Source: Chitinophagaceae bacterium (lineage in GTDB: Bacteria; Bacteroidota; Bacteroidia; Chitinophagales; Chitinophagaceae). From it: 35,205 nucleotides of DNA. Shown piece after piece: positions 16,845 through 24,422 of this stretch. Position numbers and translations under genes: made by a program. Numbering within the stretch: position 1 is the stretch's first letter; the number at the start of each line of letters is the position of its first letter. The stretch spans positions 1-35,205 of the forward strand of contig JAHEZD010000066.1 of assembly GCA_023251255.1 (NCBI GenBank), in the 5' to 3' direction. The notes beneath the pieces were generated by a model. It was not told the DNA's origin. It saw nothing but the letters and a program-made list of their open reading frames with translations, and ran no database searches.

Positions 16845-17786
16845 TTACCCCTCCTCCCTCCTCCCCCTCAAAAAATCCCCCACCATCATCCGCTTCTTCC
16901 CCTCCAACTGTATTTCCAGTACATGCACATAACCATTGCTGCAGGCAAATTTCAGGAAGCGCTTGCCATCGCTCACCGCTTCCCCCATCGCATGGCCGGG
17001 CGTCACCAGTTCCACCTGGCTGCTGTACACTTTCAGCAGTTTGTCCTGCAAAAAGGTAAAAGCACCCGGAAAGGGCGAAAGGCCACGTACCAGGTTATGG
17101 ATATCCCCTGCCGCTTTGCTCCAATCGATCTTGCAGGTCTCGGTAAATATTTTGGGGGCATGCTGAAGAAAGGTGGAAGGTGTAGGGTGTAGGGTTTGGG
17201 GCTGTTCCACCAGGGTATTGTCCGCCAGCCCCTTGATGGTTTGCACCAGTGTTTCCGCCCCCAGCAGTTTCATACGGTCATGCACCTGGCCCGCCGTTTC
17301 CTCCTCCCCAATGGGCATGGTAGCCTGTAGCAGGATATTGCCCGTATCTATCTCGTGTTGCAGTTTAAACGTGGTAACACCCGTTTCCTTTTCGCCATTG
17401 ATTACTGCCCAGTTAATGGGAGCAGCCCCCCGGTACTGCGGCAGCAGGGAACCATGTACATTAATGGTACCCATGGGCGGCATGTTCCACACCATTTCCG
17501 GCAGCATCCTGAAGGCCACCACAATTTGCAGGTCTGCCTGCAGCGCCCTCAGTTCCGCAATGAAATCAGGGTTTTTCAGTTTCTCCGGTTGCAGCACGGT
17601 AAGCCCCTGTTCCACCGCATATTTCTTCACTGCACTCTCCGTTAGTTTCATGCCCCGTCCCGCTGGTTTATCAGGAGCGGTAACCACCCCCACCACCTGG
17701 CAGCCCGCTTTGACCAATGCCTCCAAACTGGCCACCGCAAACTCCGGCGTACCCATAAAAACAATCCGTAGGTTCTTGTAATCCAT
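16845..17786 (-). CDS. fmt: methionyl-tRNA formyltransferase
   Basis: Formylates initiator Met-tRNA using 10-formyl-THF. The start at 17786 (MDYKNLRIVFMGTPEFAV) is the family start; the frame stays open about 63 codons further upstream, but that extension is a translation of the heptad array and is rejected. 313 residues, normal size. Motifs: VFMGTPEFAV, APDKPAGRGMKL, INVHGSLLPQYRGAAPINWAVINGE (catalytic Asn/His and SLLPxYRG loop), ETGVTTF and IDTGNIL. The C-terminal domain contains the RGLSPFPGAFTF motif. Odd: before APKIFTE lies the extra stretch PQTLHPTPSTFLQH, encoded by four heptads at 17172-17199; a small repeat insertion in an important gene. The C-terminal tail (RREEG) also runs into repeat DNA. 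Confidence 0.95.
   Translation of the reverse strand: MDYKNLRIVFMGTPEFAVASLEALVKAGCQVVGVVTAPDKPAGRGMKLTESAVKKYAVEQGLTVLQPEKLKNPDFIAELRALQADLQIVVAFRMLPEMVWNMPPMGTINVHGSLLPQYRGAAPINWAVINGEKETGVTTFKLQHEIDTGNILLQATMPIGEEETAGQVHDRMKLLGAETLVQTIKGLADNTLVEQPQTLHPTPSTFLQHAPKIFTETCKIDWSKAAGDIHNLVRGLSPFPGAFTFLQDKLLKVYSSQVELVTPGHAMGEAVSDGKRFLKFACSNGYVHVLEIQLEGKKRMMVGDFLRGRREEG
17172..17199. repeat. four heptads inside fmt
   Basis: Plus-strand units GGTGGAA, GGTGTAG, GGTGTAG, GGTTTGG lie in the fmt coding sequence. They use the same style as the intergenic arrays and encode the fmt-specific PQTLHPTPST stretch on the minus strand. Confidence 0.7.
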
Positions 17787-17802
17787 GCTGCGAAAGTAAT
17801 GC

Positions 17803-18002
17803 GGAATGGGGAATAGGCAGTAGTCGATGGGCAATGGGGAGTAGTGAGTAGTGAGTAGTGAGTAGGGAGTAGGGAGAAGGCAGTAGTGAAAGGGAGTAGG
17901 CAGAAAGTAAGTAGGAAGTGGGGAACAGGCAGTAGGCAGTAGTTGATGGTCCATGGTCCATAGGCAATCCAACATCTAGTATCCAGCATCCAACATCCAG
18001 TG
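17803..18002. repeat. heptad-repeat block upstream of fmt
   Basis: Units such as GGCAGTA, GTGAGTA (three in a row near 17841-17861) and GGGAGTA, with a few slips, then CAACATC / CAGCATC units to about 18000. It begins 16 bp upstream of the fmt start codon, so the fmt promoter must lie in or beyond it. On the minus strand it is free of stops in the fmt frame to 17975. Beyond the dispersed element at 18005-18070, looser heptads continue to about 18170. Confidence 0.85.
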
Positions 18003-18004
18003 CC

Positions 18005-18070
18005 ATAGGCAGCAATAAGTAAGGTTTGGCACATTGGCCATTTATATAAAACTGTCCAATTAATTGGACA
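18005..18070. repeat. dispersed element, copy A, with 18-bp palindrome
   Basis: Starts ATAGGCAGC and ends in the perfect palindrome TGTCCAATTAATTGGACA at 18053-18070. Copy B is at 20561-20627. The copies share the order ATAGGCAGC, GGTTkGG, GCCATTkrTATAAAA and the palindrome. On the minus strand both can be read as VQLIGQF followed by a variable Asn-Gly segment, so a coding remnant is possible. Confidence 0.75.
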
Positions 18071-18635
18071 ATGCCCTTATAGGATGCTGAATGCTCAACA
18101 TCCACAAACATCCAACATCTAGTATCCAGTATCCAACCCTCTTCCCACCAGTCAACCTTCCTCCATCCACCAACCTCACCCTCATTCCCTCTCCTGAAGG
18201 CGAGGGAGGCCAAGCAGTATATCATTGATTCGGCTAAAGCACTAACATTTTATCTTTCTATTTTCAATCATCAATGCTCCGGAACCAATATCCAGCAAGG
18301 GTTCCCGCTATTCTAGATGAGTAAAAAGAAAGCGTTACAAATTGTAACGTTTTGAAAATGCTTACCCCTTTCCTCTTCCATCCTTCACCAATTAATCCTT
18401 CCTCCTTCATAAATCCCAAACCTCCTCCACCAACCAATTAACCTCCCGATAAAACATCGGGATAACGAATTAACCTCCCGATAAAACATCGGGATAACCT
18501 TCTTCTTTCCTTCCTGTTCTTCGTGATCACTGGCCTTGTTTCACGGGCAACCCTGACGGCGGCCCATGCCCCGTCAGCGGTTTCAGTAGCCAGGTTGCTC
18601 ATGCTTATCCTTGCTCCATGGTTTGCCGGGATTCC
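18071..18635. other. long intergenic region with scattered repeats
   Basis: No credible gene. Loose heptads run to about 18170. Nt 18240-18360 is plain AT-rich sequence containing an operator-like 17-bp palindrome at 18333-18349 (CGTTACAA, A, TTGTAACG). Two copies of the CCCGAT...ATCGGG hairpin are at 18444-18462 and 18476-18494. Nt 18500-18635 is GC-richer unique sequence without a recognisable product. Confidence 0.6.
18444..18494. repeat. two copies of a small hairpin repeat
   Basis: Each copy is TCCCGAT, loop AAAAC, ATCGGGA (7-bp stem) at 18444-18462 and 18476-18494, within the larger word ATTAACC...GATAAC. Two more copies lie at 20777-20795 and 20897-20915. Confidence 0.88.
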
Positions 18636-19286
18636 CTAGTCATTGGGTTCCTTGTAAATATCATATTTATCAAACGGCAGTTTGCCAAAATCCTTCGCCG
18701 TTTTTACGGTATTGACCAGCTTGCTGGATCTCATGCCTTTGTTGCCAATAAAGGTAAAATGCTCAGCTTTGTAGGAATCCTTGAAGAGGTAGAACTTTTT
18801 TTCATTGGGTGCGTATTGGAAGGTTTCGGACCGTTCCCACTGGAAGCTCCCCATGCCGCCCCAATGCTTCACAGAAAAGCGGCCATGTGTTATGGCAATG
18901 GTATCAAAAGGTTCGGGGTTGGATGATCCACCCATATCGTGGCTGTACACCACATGGTCATTCTTGGCCAGCAGGTCATAACCAGTATCGGGCCTGCCCA
19001 TCAAAATAAGCATGGGCCTTTTGGCAGCTACGGTAGCCAGTTTGGATTCGCCTGTTTTGTGCAGCACCAGTATCAGGTCCGGGATGCTGTCCAGGTTAAG
19101 GTCCCCTTGCTCCTCATCAAAAACCTCGTAACCAGCAGGAGTATAACGGTCCAAACTGGAACTGTCAGTAGCCACGGTAGCCACAGGTACCACTTTAGCA
19201 GCAGGCTGGTGACCCTGCTTGCAGGCCACCAATAGCACAATTAGCAGAAGTAGGGAACAGGCAGTATAATAGCGGAGGGTGTGCAT
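18636..19286 (-). CDS. hypothetical lipoprotein
   Basis: 216 residues. A type II signal sequence with lipobox LVAC places the lipidated Cys at position 22, so the mature protein is membrane-anchored. The body contains YEVFDEEQGDLNLDSIPDLILVLHK, a DxNxDxxxD-like FG-GAP/calcium-loop stretch seen in a family of Bacteroidota and other Gram-negative lipoproteins of unknown function, then an SHDMGGSSNPEPFDTIAITHGRFSV segment followed by WERSETFQYAPNEKKFYLFKD. I recognise the general family but no function. It stands alone; the next gene on the same strand ends about 70 bp upstream of its start. Confidence 0.75.
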   Translation of the reverse strand: MHTLRYYTACSLLLLIVLLVACKQGHQPAAKVVPVATVATDSSSLDRYTPAGYEVFDEEQGDLNLDSIPDLILVLHKTGESKLATVAAKRPMLILMGRPDTGYDLLAKNDHVVYSHDMGGSSNPEPFDTIAITHGRFSVKHWGGMGSFQWERSETFQYAPNEKKFYLFKDSYKAEHFTFIGNKGMRSSKLVNTVKTAKDFGKLPFDKYDIYKEPND

Positions 19287-19358
19287 AATGGTGCCGTTAA
19301 GGTACAGGATTTAATGACCGTTAGCACTGCATGGGCAGGTGGTACTGTTAAGTTGGCG

Positions 19359-20465
19359 TTAAGCAAAGAGGTTATCAATAATCACGGCCACCGTGCCACG
19401 GGTCCTGGGGGCCTTGTCCATTTCCAGATAGGCCGTAAGCCTGTTGGCCATTATGGCCACAGGTGCCGCCTCCACCAAGATGGGTGGGCGCTGCCTGAAC
19501 CAGAATATTGGGTGATTGCTATGTTCAGGGCAGGTACAGTACATCAGCGCATCCAGTGCCACCAGGCTAAGTGGCCTGCCCATGGTGAGCCAGCTTTCTG
19601 CCCTTGGCCAACTGAACTGCGATACTGCTGCCAGCACTCCCCAATCGGTTGAAACGTTCACTATCCTGGGGGCCATCCGTTCTATCCAGTCGAGGGCCTT
19701 GGCGCTTTCCAGGTAGCGCAATGCACCTATCTGGCCAGCCAATTGCCTACCGCTGCTTTTTTCAATCTCCGTACTCAGCATATTGAACGCCTCTGCTGGC
19801 GGCAGGCAGCGGCTTACCGCCTCTGCAAAAATCCATACCTCGTTTTCCCGTCTGTTTTCCCATTCCTCCCTGATCCATTCCCCCGCAGCAGTGGCCAGCA
19901 CCCTTGCAGCAATAGGGTATGTCTGGTAATGGATGGCACGGCTGTACCTGGTTTTGTGTACCAGGTAAGCCAGCAAGGCCGCTTGGTCATGGGCTTTCAA
20001 AAGCGCAATGACCCTGTCCGCGATGGTATATTGCACACAGGCATAATCCACCAGGGTCCGCAGGTCCCCCTTAATATCGTCCAGTACAGGAAAAGGAAAA
20101 CGTTCGGCATCCACCACCACAGCATCCCTTGGCTGCATGGCCTCCCCGTTGCCATCGTCATAGAAGTCATCGTGCAAATGGTAGGTATGTCCATGGATGG
20201 CCGCCAAACGGAAAAACTCCAATGGCCGCAGGGAAAGGTTCAGCAGCCGTTCATGGCAGGGCCTGCATAACCGGTAGGGAGCATGTTGCCCATTGCCTAC
20301 TGGCTCCTCCACCTCGCATTCACTTATACCGCAGCTTTCACAGGTCATGCCCTGAGGCCATGCAGCAGGTGCACCAAGCAAAGGAGACTGGGGTGCAGCG
20401 GCAGCCGCTTTGGCCCTGCCCGCACCCATACCCAGTAACCGCCATATAGCAGATAGGATGTTCAT
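19359..20465 (-). CDS. hypothetical protein with N-terminal CxxC zinc-finger-like motifs and helical repeats
   Basis: 368 residues. After a hydrophobic and Ala-rich N-terminus come two CxxC pairs, CESC at about 42-45 and CRPC at about 68-71, consistent with a single structural zinc site. The remainder is mainly amphipathic helix (repeated WI/AL pairs such as ALRYLESAKALDWIERMAPRI and GVLAAVSQFSWPRAESWL), suggestive of HEAT-like repeats. No catalytic motif seen. GC content is higher than surrounding gaps and codon use is core-like, so this is a resident gene. Same strand as the following lipoprotein, with 72 bp between them; they may be co-transcribed. Function unknown. Confidence 0.72.
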   Translation of the reverse strand: MNILSAIWRLLGMGAGRAKAAAAAPQSPLLGAPAAWPQGMTCESCGISECEVEEPVGNGQHAPYRLCRPCHERLLNLSLRPLEFFRLAAIHGHTYHLHDDFYDDGNGEAMQPRDAVVVDAERFPFPVLDDIKGDLRTLVDYACVQYTIADRVIALLKAHDQAALLAYLVHKTRYSRAIHYQTYPIAARVLATAAGEWIREEWENRRENEVWIFAEAVSRCLPPAEAFNMLSTEIEKSSGRQLAGQIGALRYLESAKALDWIERMAPRIVNVSTDWGVLAAVSQFSWPRAESWLTMGRPLSLVALDALMYCTCPEHSNHPIFWFRQRPPILVEAAPVAIMANRLTAYLEMDKAPRTRGTVAVIIDNLFA

Positions 20466-20930
20466 GGGCCAAATGTAGGAAGCGGATGGCTGATGTATGA
20501 TGTTTGATATAGGATGTATGACCTGTGATGTGATAGGAGAGGGAAGAACAGCTTATTTGAATAGGCAGCCATGTAAAAGGTTGGGTCCGTTTGCCATTGT
20601 ATAAAAACTGTCCAATTAATTGGACAGCCTCTTCTAACCCCTCCTCCTTCAACTTGTAAACCTGTGAACTTGTCGCCTCCAACCCGTAACCTTTTCCCTC
20701 CTCCATCCATCAACATCCAACATTCCAACCTCCAACATTCCAACCCTTTCACCCTCCTCCATCCAACCAATTAACCTCCCGATAAAACATCGGGATAACG
20801 AATTAACCTTCTTTTTTCTCCTTCACAAATCAGCAATCTCAAATCAGCAATCAGCAATCCCAAACCTCCTCCACCCAACCAATTAACGAATTAACCTCCC
20901 GATAAAACATCGGGATAACCAATTAACTTT
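20466..20930. repeat. repeat-filled intergenic region
   Basis: No gene. It holds loose 7- and 15-bp words (CCAACATT / CCAACCTC near 20708-20745), dispersed element copy B at 20561-20627 ending in the 20-bp palindrome CTGTCCAATTAATTGGACAG (20608-20627), a run of heptads of AATCAGC type at about 20828-20860, and two copies of the TCCCGAT/ATCGGGA hairpin at 20777-20795 and 20897-20915. Confidence 0.8.
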
Positions 20931-21617
20931 TTAGAATTTCAACGCAAGCCCGCCTTGCAAAATATACTTCCCATACCCCGCCTCCACAAAGAAGCCCGCA
21001 TTCTTGCTCACGTTGAACTTGGCACCAATGCCCACCTGATAGGCCAGGTCTGGCAGGTCCACGGGCACCACGGGCGCCTTATTGCCACTGGCATCGGTAT
21101 AGGTCTGTGTCCAGCTATTCACCCCAATGGCGGTGCGCACATAGGGCAGTACCTTGGTACTGGCAGCAGGCAGGTAGTGGACCAGGTTCAGCATATAGCT
21201 CCAATTGTCCAGTTTGCCCGTAAAAGCAGGCACGGAGGCGGAGCTATTGTCATAATAGGGGGCGGAAACCATACCATGGGTCACCAGCACCCCAATGCTC
21301 ATGCTGCGGCTGAACTGATAGTCCAGTGACCCGATCCAGGGGCCCTGCTGGCTGCTGCTGCCTGCATAGGCATTGTAGTATTGCGGAAGGTAGTTCTTGT
21401 CCAGGTTGGGGAACCCATAACCAATGCTCAGGTTAATGCTGGGTTCAAATTTGGGCTGTGTTTGTTTAGGGGCAGGGCGCTGCTGCTGCCGGGGCCTGGG
21501 CCGGCCCATCATACGGCCACCCACCCCGATCCGGGGGCCAATGATAATTTGGGCAGTGGCAGCTTCTGTAAGGCAAAGGGCCATTAAAACAAGGGCGAGC
21601 GCATATTTTTTCTTCAT
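20931..21617 (-). CDS. small outer-membrane beta-barrel protein
   Basis: The start at 21617 (MKKKYALALVLMALCLTEAATAQ) gives a direct signal peptide; three residues further upstream are possible. 228 residues. After a short Arg/Pro/Gln-rich linker (GRPRPRQQQRPAPKQ) the body alternates strands typical of an 8-stranded barrel of the porin/OmpA-like type: INLSIGYGFPNL, WIGSLDYQFSRSMSIGVLVTHG, WSYMLNLVHYLP, VLPYVRTAIGVNSW, YQVGIGAKFNVSKNAGFFVEAGYGKY. It ends in LKF, with the C-terminal Phe typical of outer-membrane proteins. Ligand and role unknown. Upstream on its strand lies a 140-bp palindromic repeat block. Confidence 0.8.
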   Translation of the reverse strand: MKKKYALALVLMALCLTEAATAQIIIGPRIGVGGRMMGRPRPRQQQRPAPKQTQPKFEPSINLSIGYGFPNLDKNYLPQYYNAYAGSSSQQGPWIGSLDYQFSRSMSIGVLVTHGMVSAPYYDNSSASVPAFTGKLDNWSYMLNLVHYLPAASTKVLPYVRTAIGVNSWTQTYTDASGNKAPVVPVDLPDLAYQVGIGAKFNVSKNAGFFVEAGYGKYILQGGLALKF

Positions 21618-21685
21618 GATGGTCATTTTGCTATGGGATGCAGGATGGCCCCCAAGGTTTAATGGAACAATCGGTTTTAACAGGT

Positions 21686-21828
21686 GTTTTACCGAAGCTT
21701 CTTCGGTACTTGTTCGCCCCTCCTTCGGTCCATGTTCGGTACCTGTTCGGTGCCGACCGAAGCCCTACCGAAGGACTACCGAAGGAGGGGCGAAGAAGGG
21801 GCGAAGGAGAAGCGAAGGAGGGAACGGA
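21686..21828. repeat. 11-bp periodic array with large inverted symmetry
   Basis: From 21686 the sequence reads as 13 units of 11 bp. Left units end in TTCGGT (CCATGTTCGGT, ACCTGTTCGGT), right units end in CGAAG (CCCTACCGAAG, GACTACCGAAG, AAGGGGCGAAG). The switch near 21752 creates a 17-bp perfect stem between 21713-21729 and 21778-21794, and a separate small hairpin (7-bp stem, loop 3) at 21691-21707. It lies in the 5' flank of the outer-membrane protein gene. Confidence 0.9.
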
Positions 21829-21981
21829 TGTTGGAGGAAGTTGGATGTTCGAGGATGGAGGAGGTTAGAAGTTTACAGGTTCACAAATTTACAGGTTTAT
21901 ATAAGTTTACAAGTTGGTGGAGAAGGGGGTTAAAGGTTTGCAGGTTGGAGAAGGGAGGCCGGGTGGAAGAAAGATAGGTAG

Positions 21982-22025
21982 GATATGGGAGAGATATGGG
22001 ACTGATATAGGAGAGATATGGGAGA
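21982..22025. repeat. 4-unit 11-bp tandem repeat
   Basis: GATATGGGAGA, GATATGGGACT, GATATAGGAGA, GATATGGGAGA in a row. Between this and the previous array (21830-21980) are purine-rich loose repeats (GTTTACA, GGAGAAG), with no gene. Confidence 0.88.
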
Positions 22026-22032
22026 AGTATAG

Positions 22033-22182
22033 TACAAACAAGGGAGTGAACTGTCCGAAAAAATCGGACAGTTGAAAATGGTAGCAGAAGATGGAAAAAT
22101 GAGGGTAACCGATGTGGCTGACACAGCGCAACTATTTCGTTTGATACAATCCATTCCATCGCCTAAAGCCAATCAACAATAG
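22033..22182 (+). pseudogene. remnant of a BRO-family / phage-antirepressor-like (Bro-N, DinD-like) gene
   Basis: The frame from 22033 to TAG at 22180-22182 reads GSELSEKIGQLKMVAEDGK, then RVTDVADTAQLFRLIQSIP, SPKANQQ. This is the well-known middle of BRO/antirepressor-like proteins (QLKM-A-DGK-R-TDVADTEQLxRLIQSIPSPKAEPF), cut off just after SPKA. No start codon precedes it in frame and a TAG sits at 22030, so only about 50 codons remain. A perfect 10-bp stem hairpin (22049-22073) lies within the LSEKIGQL codons. It lies about 150 bp upstream of the restriction-modification operon, a usual neighbourhood for this family. Confidence 0.75.
22049..22073. repeat. palindrome inside the BRO remnant
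   Basis: AACTGTCCGA, loop AAAAA, TCGGACAGTT. It lies in coding phase (ELSEKIGQL) immediately upstream of the conserved QLKM motif. The following 120 bp (22183-22302) are AT-rich and probably carry the hsdM promoter. Confidence 0.9.
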
Positions 22183-22335
22183 CAAACTCCCTATCGACAA
22201 ATTGCACCCTCTTAGCGAAAGCTTGACATCAATACACGAGAATGAAAGCCTTTTTAATTTACAGCAGTCATATAGTTGCTGTTAGTCTATAAAAGCTAAA
22301 TTGTGCCAGATTCTAAACTTATAACTAAAACTATC

Positions 22336-24393
22336 ATGATTCTTTCTATTATACTCAAAGACTCGAATTACAAATTGACTCAATTCAGTGAAGAGCAAAT
22401 TCAATCTATCGAAGAAAATTTATTTAAGAAAGAAGGTAAAACTGGATATTACTCAGTTTGTCTCGTTCGTAAAAAGGAAATCAAACTAACACCAGAAGAA
22501 GCTATAAGGCAATTGTATGTTTTGGTATTACGAGATTCTTTTGGTTATACTACGGAGAGAATGAAGCTTGAATATGAAGTGTCTTTTGGAAGGGAAAAGA
22601 AACGTGCGGACATAGTTGTATTTGATAGGAACCAAACAACGACACCATACATAATGGTTGAGTTGAAAAAGCCAAGATTAAAAGATGGAAAAGAGCAATT
22701 GAAATCTTACTGCAACGCTACAGGTGCACCAATCGGAATTTGGAGCAATGGCGATTCTATTTCATTCTACCATAGAAAAGATCCTAATTATTTCGAGGAT
22801 ATTCCAGGTATTCCAAGAGCAGACCAAAAGCTTTCTGATATTTTAGAAGAACGCTGGACTATTCAAGACTTGATTTCAAAGGATAAACTTGTAACAGAAA
22901 GAAAGTCATTGAAAGATTTGATTTTGGAAATGGAAGACGAAGTTTTAGCTAATGCTGGTGTGGATGTTTTTGAAGAATTATTCAAGCTCATTTTTACAAA
23001 ACTCTTTGACGAAATGCAAAGCGGTAGAAGCCGAACGAGGCATTTAGAATTCAGAAATTATGGGGATACAGAAACAGAACTAAAAACTAAAATTCAAAAT
23101 TTATTTGATAAAGCCAAACAAAAGTGGGAAGGCGTTTTTACTGCCGATGCAAAATTGATGCTTACACCATCCCATCTTTCCGTTTGCGTATCGAGCTTAC
23201 AAGATGTAAAACTTTTTAACTCAAATCTTGATGTAGTAGATGAAGCTTTTGAATACCTAATTAATAAAAGTAGTAAAGGAGAAAAGGGTCAATATTTTAC
23301 ACCACGTTACGTAATTGATATGTGCGTGAAAATGTTGAATCCTACACAAGATGAAACCATTATTGATACTGCTGCTGGCAGTTGTGGTTTTCCTGTTCAC
23401 ACTATTTTTCATGTATGGGAGAAAATACTTAAAAAGAAAGGGCTTGATAAGAGCCATTTGTTTACACTTGAAGACAAACCTCAAGAATGCTCCGACTATG
23501 TAAACGAAAAAGTATTTGCAATTGATTTTGACGAAAAAGCTGTACGTGTAGCAAGAACATTAAACCTAATTGCTGGTGATGGGCAAACAAATGTGTTACA
23601 CTTAAATACATTAGATTATGAAAGATGGGATGAAAAGATAGAAGATGAAGATTGGATAGACACTTATAACGAAGGCTGGAAAAAATTAAAAAAATTAAGA
23701 GCTGATAAAAATAGTAATCGGGACTTTCAGTTTGATATTTTAATGGCAAATCCACCATTTGCAGGGGATATCAAGGAAAGCAGAATCCTTGCAAAATATG
23801 AATTAGGTAAAAGGGATAATGGTAAATATCAGACTTCCGTAGGTAGGGATATATTGTTCATTGAACGCAATCTTGATTTTTTAAAACCTGGGGGAAGAAT
23901 GGCAGTTGTGTTGCCACAAGGCAGGTTCAATAATAGTAGCGACAAACAAATAAGAGATTTCATTGCAGAGCATTGCAGAATATTAGCCATTGTTGGCTTA
24001 CATGGCAATGTATTCAAACCTCATACAGGAACAAAAACAAGTGTTTTGTTAGTTCAGAAATGGGATGAAAAGCTTTGTCCTAAAGTTGAAGATTACCATA
24101 TCTTCTTTGCAACTATGCAAGAGCAAAGTAAAGACAATAGCGGTGAAAAAATATTTGTACGTAAGAAAGATTTTCCAAAGTCAGCTAAGAAAGAAGCAAA
24201 TGTAAGTATGGTTGCTGAGCCTGTTGACCACTATGAGGCTGAACCACAAGCTTTAGAAGAATATTTATTAGATACACACGGTCACTTAATTGTGAAACAT
24301 GATTTGTTTAATCATGACGGTTTAACTAGAGACGGAATCGCAGAAGCATTCATAGAATTTGGTAAAAAGGAGAAGCTAAGTTTTTTTCTTTAA
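22336..24393 (+). CDS. HsdM-type N6-adenine DNA methylase with N-terminal PD-(D/E)XK (HsdR_N-like) domain
   Basis: The ATG at 22336 (MILSIILKDSNYKL) is preferred to a GTG at 22303; 685 residues. Residues about 55-140 form a type I HsdR_N_2-like nuclease domain: RADIVVFD with Asp92 and MVELKKP with Glu109-Leu-Lys111. A helical HsdM N-terminal region follows, then the MTase domain: GQYFTPRYVIDMCVKML, motif I DTAAGSCGFPVHT (about 344) and motif IV MANPPFAGD (NPPF about 472). It methylates adenine together with the HsdS encoded next. The fused nuclease domain and the lack of an HsdR in the window suggest a single RM subunit plus S, as in BcgI-like systems, but HsdR could lie outside. The gene is markedly AT-richer than the core genes, indicating transfer. 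It ends at a T7 tract described separately. Confidence 0.9.
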   Translation: MILSIILKDSNYKLTQFSEEQIQSIEENLFKKEGKTGYYSVCLVRKKEIKLTPEEAIRQLYVLVLRDSFGYTTERMKLEYEVSFGREKKRADIVVFDRNQTTTPYIMVELKKPRLKDGKEQLKSYCNATGAPIGIWSNGDSISFYHRKDPNYFEDIPGIPRADQKLSDILEERWTIQDLISKDKLVTERKSLKDLILEMEDEVLANAGVDVFEELFKLIFTKLFDEMQSGRSRTRHLEFRNYGDTETELKTKIQNLFDKAKQKWEGVFTADAKLMLTPSHLSVCVSSLQDVKLFNSNLDVVDEAFEYLINKSSKGEKGQYFTPRYVIDMCVKMLNPTQDETIIDTAAGSCGFPVHTIFHVWEKILKKKGLDKSHLFTLEDKPQECSDYVNEKVFAIDFDEKAVRVARTLNLIAGDGQTNVLHLNTLDYERWDEKIEDEDWIDTYNEGWKKLKKLRADKNSNRDFQFDILMANPPFAGDIKESRILAKYELGKRDNGKYQTSVGRDILFIERNLDFLKPGGRMAVVLPQGRFNNSSDKQIRDFIAEHCRILAIVGLHGNVFKPHTGTKTSVLLVQKWDEKLCPKVEDYHIFFATMQEQSKDNSGEKIFVRKKDFPKSAKKEANVSMVAEPVDHYEAEPQALEEYLLDTHGHLIVKHDLFNHDGLTRDGIAEAFIEFGKKEKLSFFL
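24381..24393 (+). promoter_or_regulatory. T7 slippery tract at hsdM-hsdS junction
   Basis: Seven Ts at 24381-24387 read as TTT TTT in the hsdM frame, followed by CTT TAA. A -1 shift on T TTT TTT, or one extra T, continues as SLSPFNKAKYSALLEGLEI into HsdS with no stop. HsdS has no ATG near its conserved N-terminus, so this may be how it is translated. Confidence 0.5.
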
Positions 24394-24422
24394 GCCCTTT
24401 TAATAAAGCAAAATATAGTGCT

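Noticed and set aside
17787-17975. N-terminal extension of Fmt by about 63 residues
   Set aside because: The extension is a translation of the heptad array; the family start MDYKNLRIVFMGTPEF is at 17786.
18435-18605. Minus-strand ORF of about 55 codons starting MSNLATETADGAW
   Set aside because: It runs into the CCCGAT/ATCGGG repeats, shows no recognisable family and has no clear promoter.
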